DNA of 7,285 nt from an uncultured Bacteroides sp. (GTDB lineage Bacteria > Bacteroidota > Bacteroidia > Bacteroidales > Bacteroidaceae), in NCBI GenBank assembly GCA_905197435.1, contig CAJJYX010000162.1:1-7285 (forward strand). The letters run 5' to 3'. Below the pieces are notes generated by a model. The model searched no databases and was not told the DNA's origin. It saw only the letters and a program-made list of their open reading frames with translations. This document shows positions 5,895-7,285 of this stretch, piece after piece (the first letter of the stretch is position 1; the number at the start of each line of letters is the position of its first letter). Position numbers and translations under genes: made by a program.

Positions 5895-6847
5895 TGAAGA
5901 AAACCATAAAATATTCGATTCTCGGCCTGGCTGCCCTCTGCACCGTACTGCTGTGCGGAGGGTACTACATGCTGGGCTATGCCCTGAAACCGGGCGACCT
6001 CGTTTCACGCAGCCGCAACATAGCCGCATCCTACGACTTCATGTACGAGCGCTATCCCGAGCTGCACCCCTGGGTGGACAGCCTGGTGACCGTAGGAGCA
6101 TTGAAAGACTTCTACATCGAGAACGACCGCGGAGAGACGCTGCATGCGCTCTATGTTGCCGCCGCCCGTCCCACCGGCAAGACGGCAGTCATCGTACATG
6201 GGTATACGGATAATGCCGTGCGCATGCTGATGATAGGCTATCTTTACAACAACGATCTGAATTACAACATATTATTGCCCGACTTGCAGGACAACGGTCT
6301 GAGCGAGGGTCCTGCCATACAAATGGGATGGAAAGACCGGCTTGACGTGCTGAACTGGATGAATATCGCCAACGATATTTTCGGAAAAAGCACCCAAATG
6401 GTAGTGCATGGCATCTCCATGGGAGCCGCCACCACCATGATGGTATCCGGAGAAGCGCAACAGCCTTTTGTGAAATGCTTCGTAGAAGATTGCGGTTATA
6501 CGAGTGTATGGGACGAGTTTTCATTCCAACTGAAAGATATGTTCGGACTGCCCGAATTTCCGTTAATGTACACCACCAGTTGGCTATGCAATGCCAAGTA
6601 TGGTTGGAATTTCCAAGAAGCTTCTTCCTTGGAACAAGTGAAGAAATGCAGCCTTCCCATGTTCTTCATCCATGGAGATGCGGATACGTACGTACCTACC
6701 CGTATGGTCTACCCTTTGTATGAAGCCAAGAGCGAACCGAAAGAATTATGGATTGTACCCGGCGCTACACATGCCATGTCCTACAAAGATTATCCGCAGG
6801 AATATACAGAGCGCGTAAAGAAATTTGTAGGGAAATACATCCGTTGA
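5894..6847 (+). CDS. Membrane-anchored alpha/beta hydrolase (serine hydrolase, unknown substrate)
   Basis: A 317-residue protein with an N-terminal hydrophobic segment (about 7-29) after basic MKKTIK. This suggests export with a membrane anchor; C21 lies in VLLCGG, which lacks the small residue expected before a lipobox cysteine, so a lipoprotein is less likely. The hydrolase domain starts near 70. HGYTD (102-106) supplies the oxyanion region, GISMGA (173-178) is the nucleophile elbow with S175, D264 in GDADTYVP is the probable acid and H293 in GATHA the catalytic histidine, so the triad is complete. The domain resembles the broad YqkD/BAAT-like group of bacterial hydrolases, which gives no specific substrate. 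The ATG overlaps the aroE stop (TAATG), pointing to coupled translation. No link to shikimate chemistry is evident. Confidence 0.88.
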   Translation: MKKTIKYSILGLAALCTVLLCGGYYMLGYALKPGDLVSRSRNIAASYDFMYERYPELHPWVDSLVTVGALKDFYIENDRGETLHALYVAAARPTGKTAVIVHGYTDNAVRMLMIGYLYNNDLNYNILLPDLQDNGLSEGPAIQMGWKDRLDVLNWMNIANDIFGKSTQMVVHGISMGAATTMMVSGEAQQPFVKCFVEDCGYTSVWDEFSFQLKDMFGLPEFPLMYTTSWLCNAKYGWNFQEASSLEQVKKCSLPMFFIHGDADTYVPTRMVYPLYEAKSEPKELWIVPGATHAMSYKDYPQEYTERVKKFVGKYIR

Positions 6848-6857
6848 TGTGATTTTT
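6836..6857 (+). terminator. Weak intrinsic-terminator-like hairpin after the hydrolase gene
   Basis: ACATC at 6837-6841 pairs with GATGT at 6846-6850 around a CGTT loop, extended by a T-G wobble (6836/6851), and is followed by five Ts at 6853-6857. The stem is short and AT-rich and overlaps the stop codon, so termination would be inefficient at best. The position, just before a promoter-like element, fits an end of the menG-aroE-hydrolase unit. Confidence 0.3.
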
Positions 6858-6859
6858 AC

Positions 6860-6867
6860 TACCTTCG
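6860..6867 (+). promoter_or_regulatory. Promoter-like -7 element before the TPM gene
   Basis: TACCTTCG differs at one base from the Bacteroidota -7 consensus TAnnTTTG. It sits 19 bases before the ATG at 6887, so any leader would be very short. No TTTG lies at the expected -33 distance (the nearest, 6824-6827, is too far upstream), so this is a weak candidate. Confidence 0.35.
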
Positions 6868-6886
6868 CTCCTACAAATACAATAAT

Positions 6887-7285
6887 ATGAAACGAATTAT
6901 ATCCATAGCACTCTTCTTGTGCATACTTGTTTCCTTGCAGTCACAGGAAATTTACACCACTAAGAATATTCCTAAAGTACACCTTCAGGACAAGACACGC
7001 TATGTGTGCAACCCAGCCGGAATCCTATCCACGGAGGCATGTGACAATATAGACCGGATGCTTTATGCATTGGAACAGCAGACCGGCATTGAAACCGTAG
7101 TGGCCGTCGTACCGTCTATCGGCAATGAAGACTGTTTTGAGTTTTCGCATCAGCTGCTCAACGAATGGGGTGTGGGTAAAAAAAACAAGAATAACGGCCT
7201 GGTTATCCTGCTGGTAACCGACCAGCGTTGCATCCAGTTCTATACCGGATATGGATTGGAAGGAGACTTGCCCGATGCCATTTGC
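6887..7285 (+). CDS. TPM-domain (YgcG family) exported protein, 3' end outside the window
   Basis: An open frame of 133 codons with no stop before the window end. It begins with a signal peptide: MKRIIS, then a hydrophobic run to about residue 17, and a likely cleavage near 18-20 (LQSQ). The TPM domain (PF04536) starts near Y39 in the YVCNPAGILS stretch and continues through LEQQTGIETVVAVVPSIG (62-79), an NEWGVGKKNKNNGLVILL block (about 92-109) and TGYGLEGDLPDA (120-131). In this family, the domain is often followed by a transmembrane helix and a glycine-rich tail, which would lie beyond the window. Family members are envelope proteins; plant TLP18.3 is a photosystem II repair factor and shows phosphatase activity, but bacterial roles are poorly known. 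The ATG at 6887 is preceded by an A-rich stretch and no Shine-Dalgarno site. Confidence 0.88.
   Translation, partial: MKRIISIALFLCILVSLQSQEIYTTKNIPKVHLQDKTRYVCNPAGILSTEACDNIDRMLYALEQQTGIETVVAVVPSIGNEDCFEFSHQLLNEWGVGKKNKNNGLVILLVTDQRCIQFYTGYGLEGDLPDAIC

Overview
The window reads as a stretch of core chromosome from a Bacteroidota bacterium, most likely a gut Bacteroides or close relative. The evidence is the protein families and their wording (solo B3/4-domain protein, M23 peptidase, PhoH, PurC, MenG, AroE), the near absence of Shine-Dalgarno sequences, and promoter-like TAnnTTTG elements typical of the Bacteroidota primary sigma factor. The species cannot be named from this sequence. All nine genes lie on the + strand and no mobile element, tRNA, rRNA or CRISPR array is seen.

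Layout. 1-50: short leader with a clear ribosome binding site. 51-2185: pgeF, a solo B3/4-domain gene and a secreted M23 peptidase gene, closely packed; the last two abut as TAA-ATG. 2186-2300: the main regulatory gap, with a TACATTTG promoter element flanked by two identical AAACGTTTCA boxes 21 bp apart. 2301-4270: phoH and purC, 11 bp apart. 4271-4378: a gap made almost entirely of telomere-like heptamer repeats (CCCTAAC/CCCTTAT) plus an inverted G-rich arm, running from the purC stop codon to the menG start codon. 4379-6847: menG, aroE and a membrane-anchored alpha/beta hydrolase gene, the last two overlapping by one base. 6848-6886: a weak terminator-like hairpin followed by a promoter-like element. 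6887-7285: 5' part of a TPM-domain (YgcG-type) gene cut by the window end.

How the genes relate. PgeF and the M23 enzyme both concern peptidoglycan (precursor editing and cross-link cleavage), and the B3/4 protein between them resembles the editing domain of phenylalanyl-tRNA synthetase. PurC acts in purine synthesis. AroE feeds chorismate synthesis, from which menaquinone is made, and MenG performs the last menaquinone step, so menG-aroE is a plausible functional pair. The hydrolase and TPM protein have unknown substrates.

Most of the window is ordinary housekeeping sequence. The two items most worth a second look are the purC-menG repeat, which can form two mutually exclusive hairpins and is rich in G-quadruplex motifs, and the twin palindromic boxes at the phoH promoter. 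I do not see a new multi-gene system.
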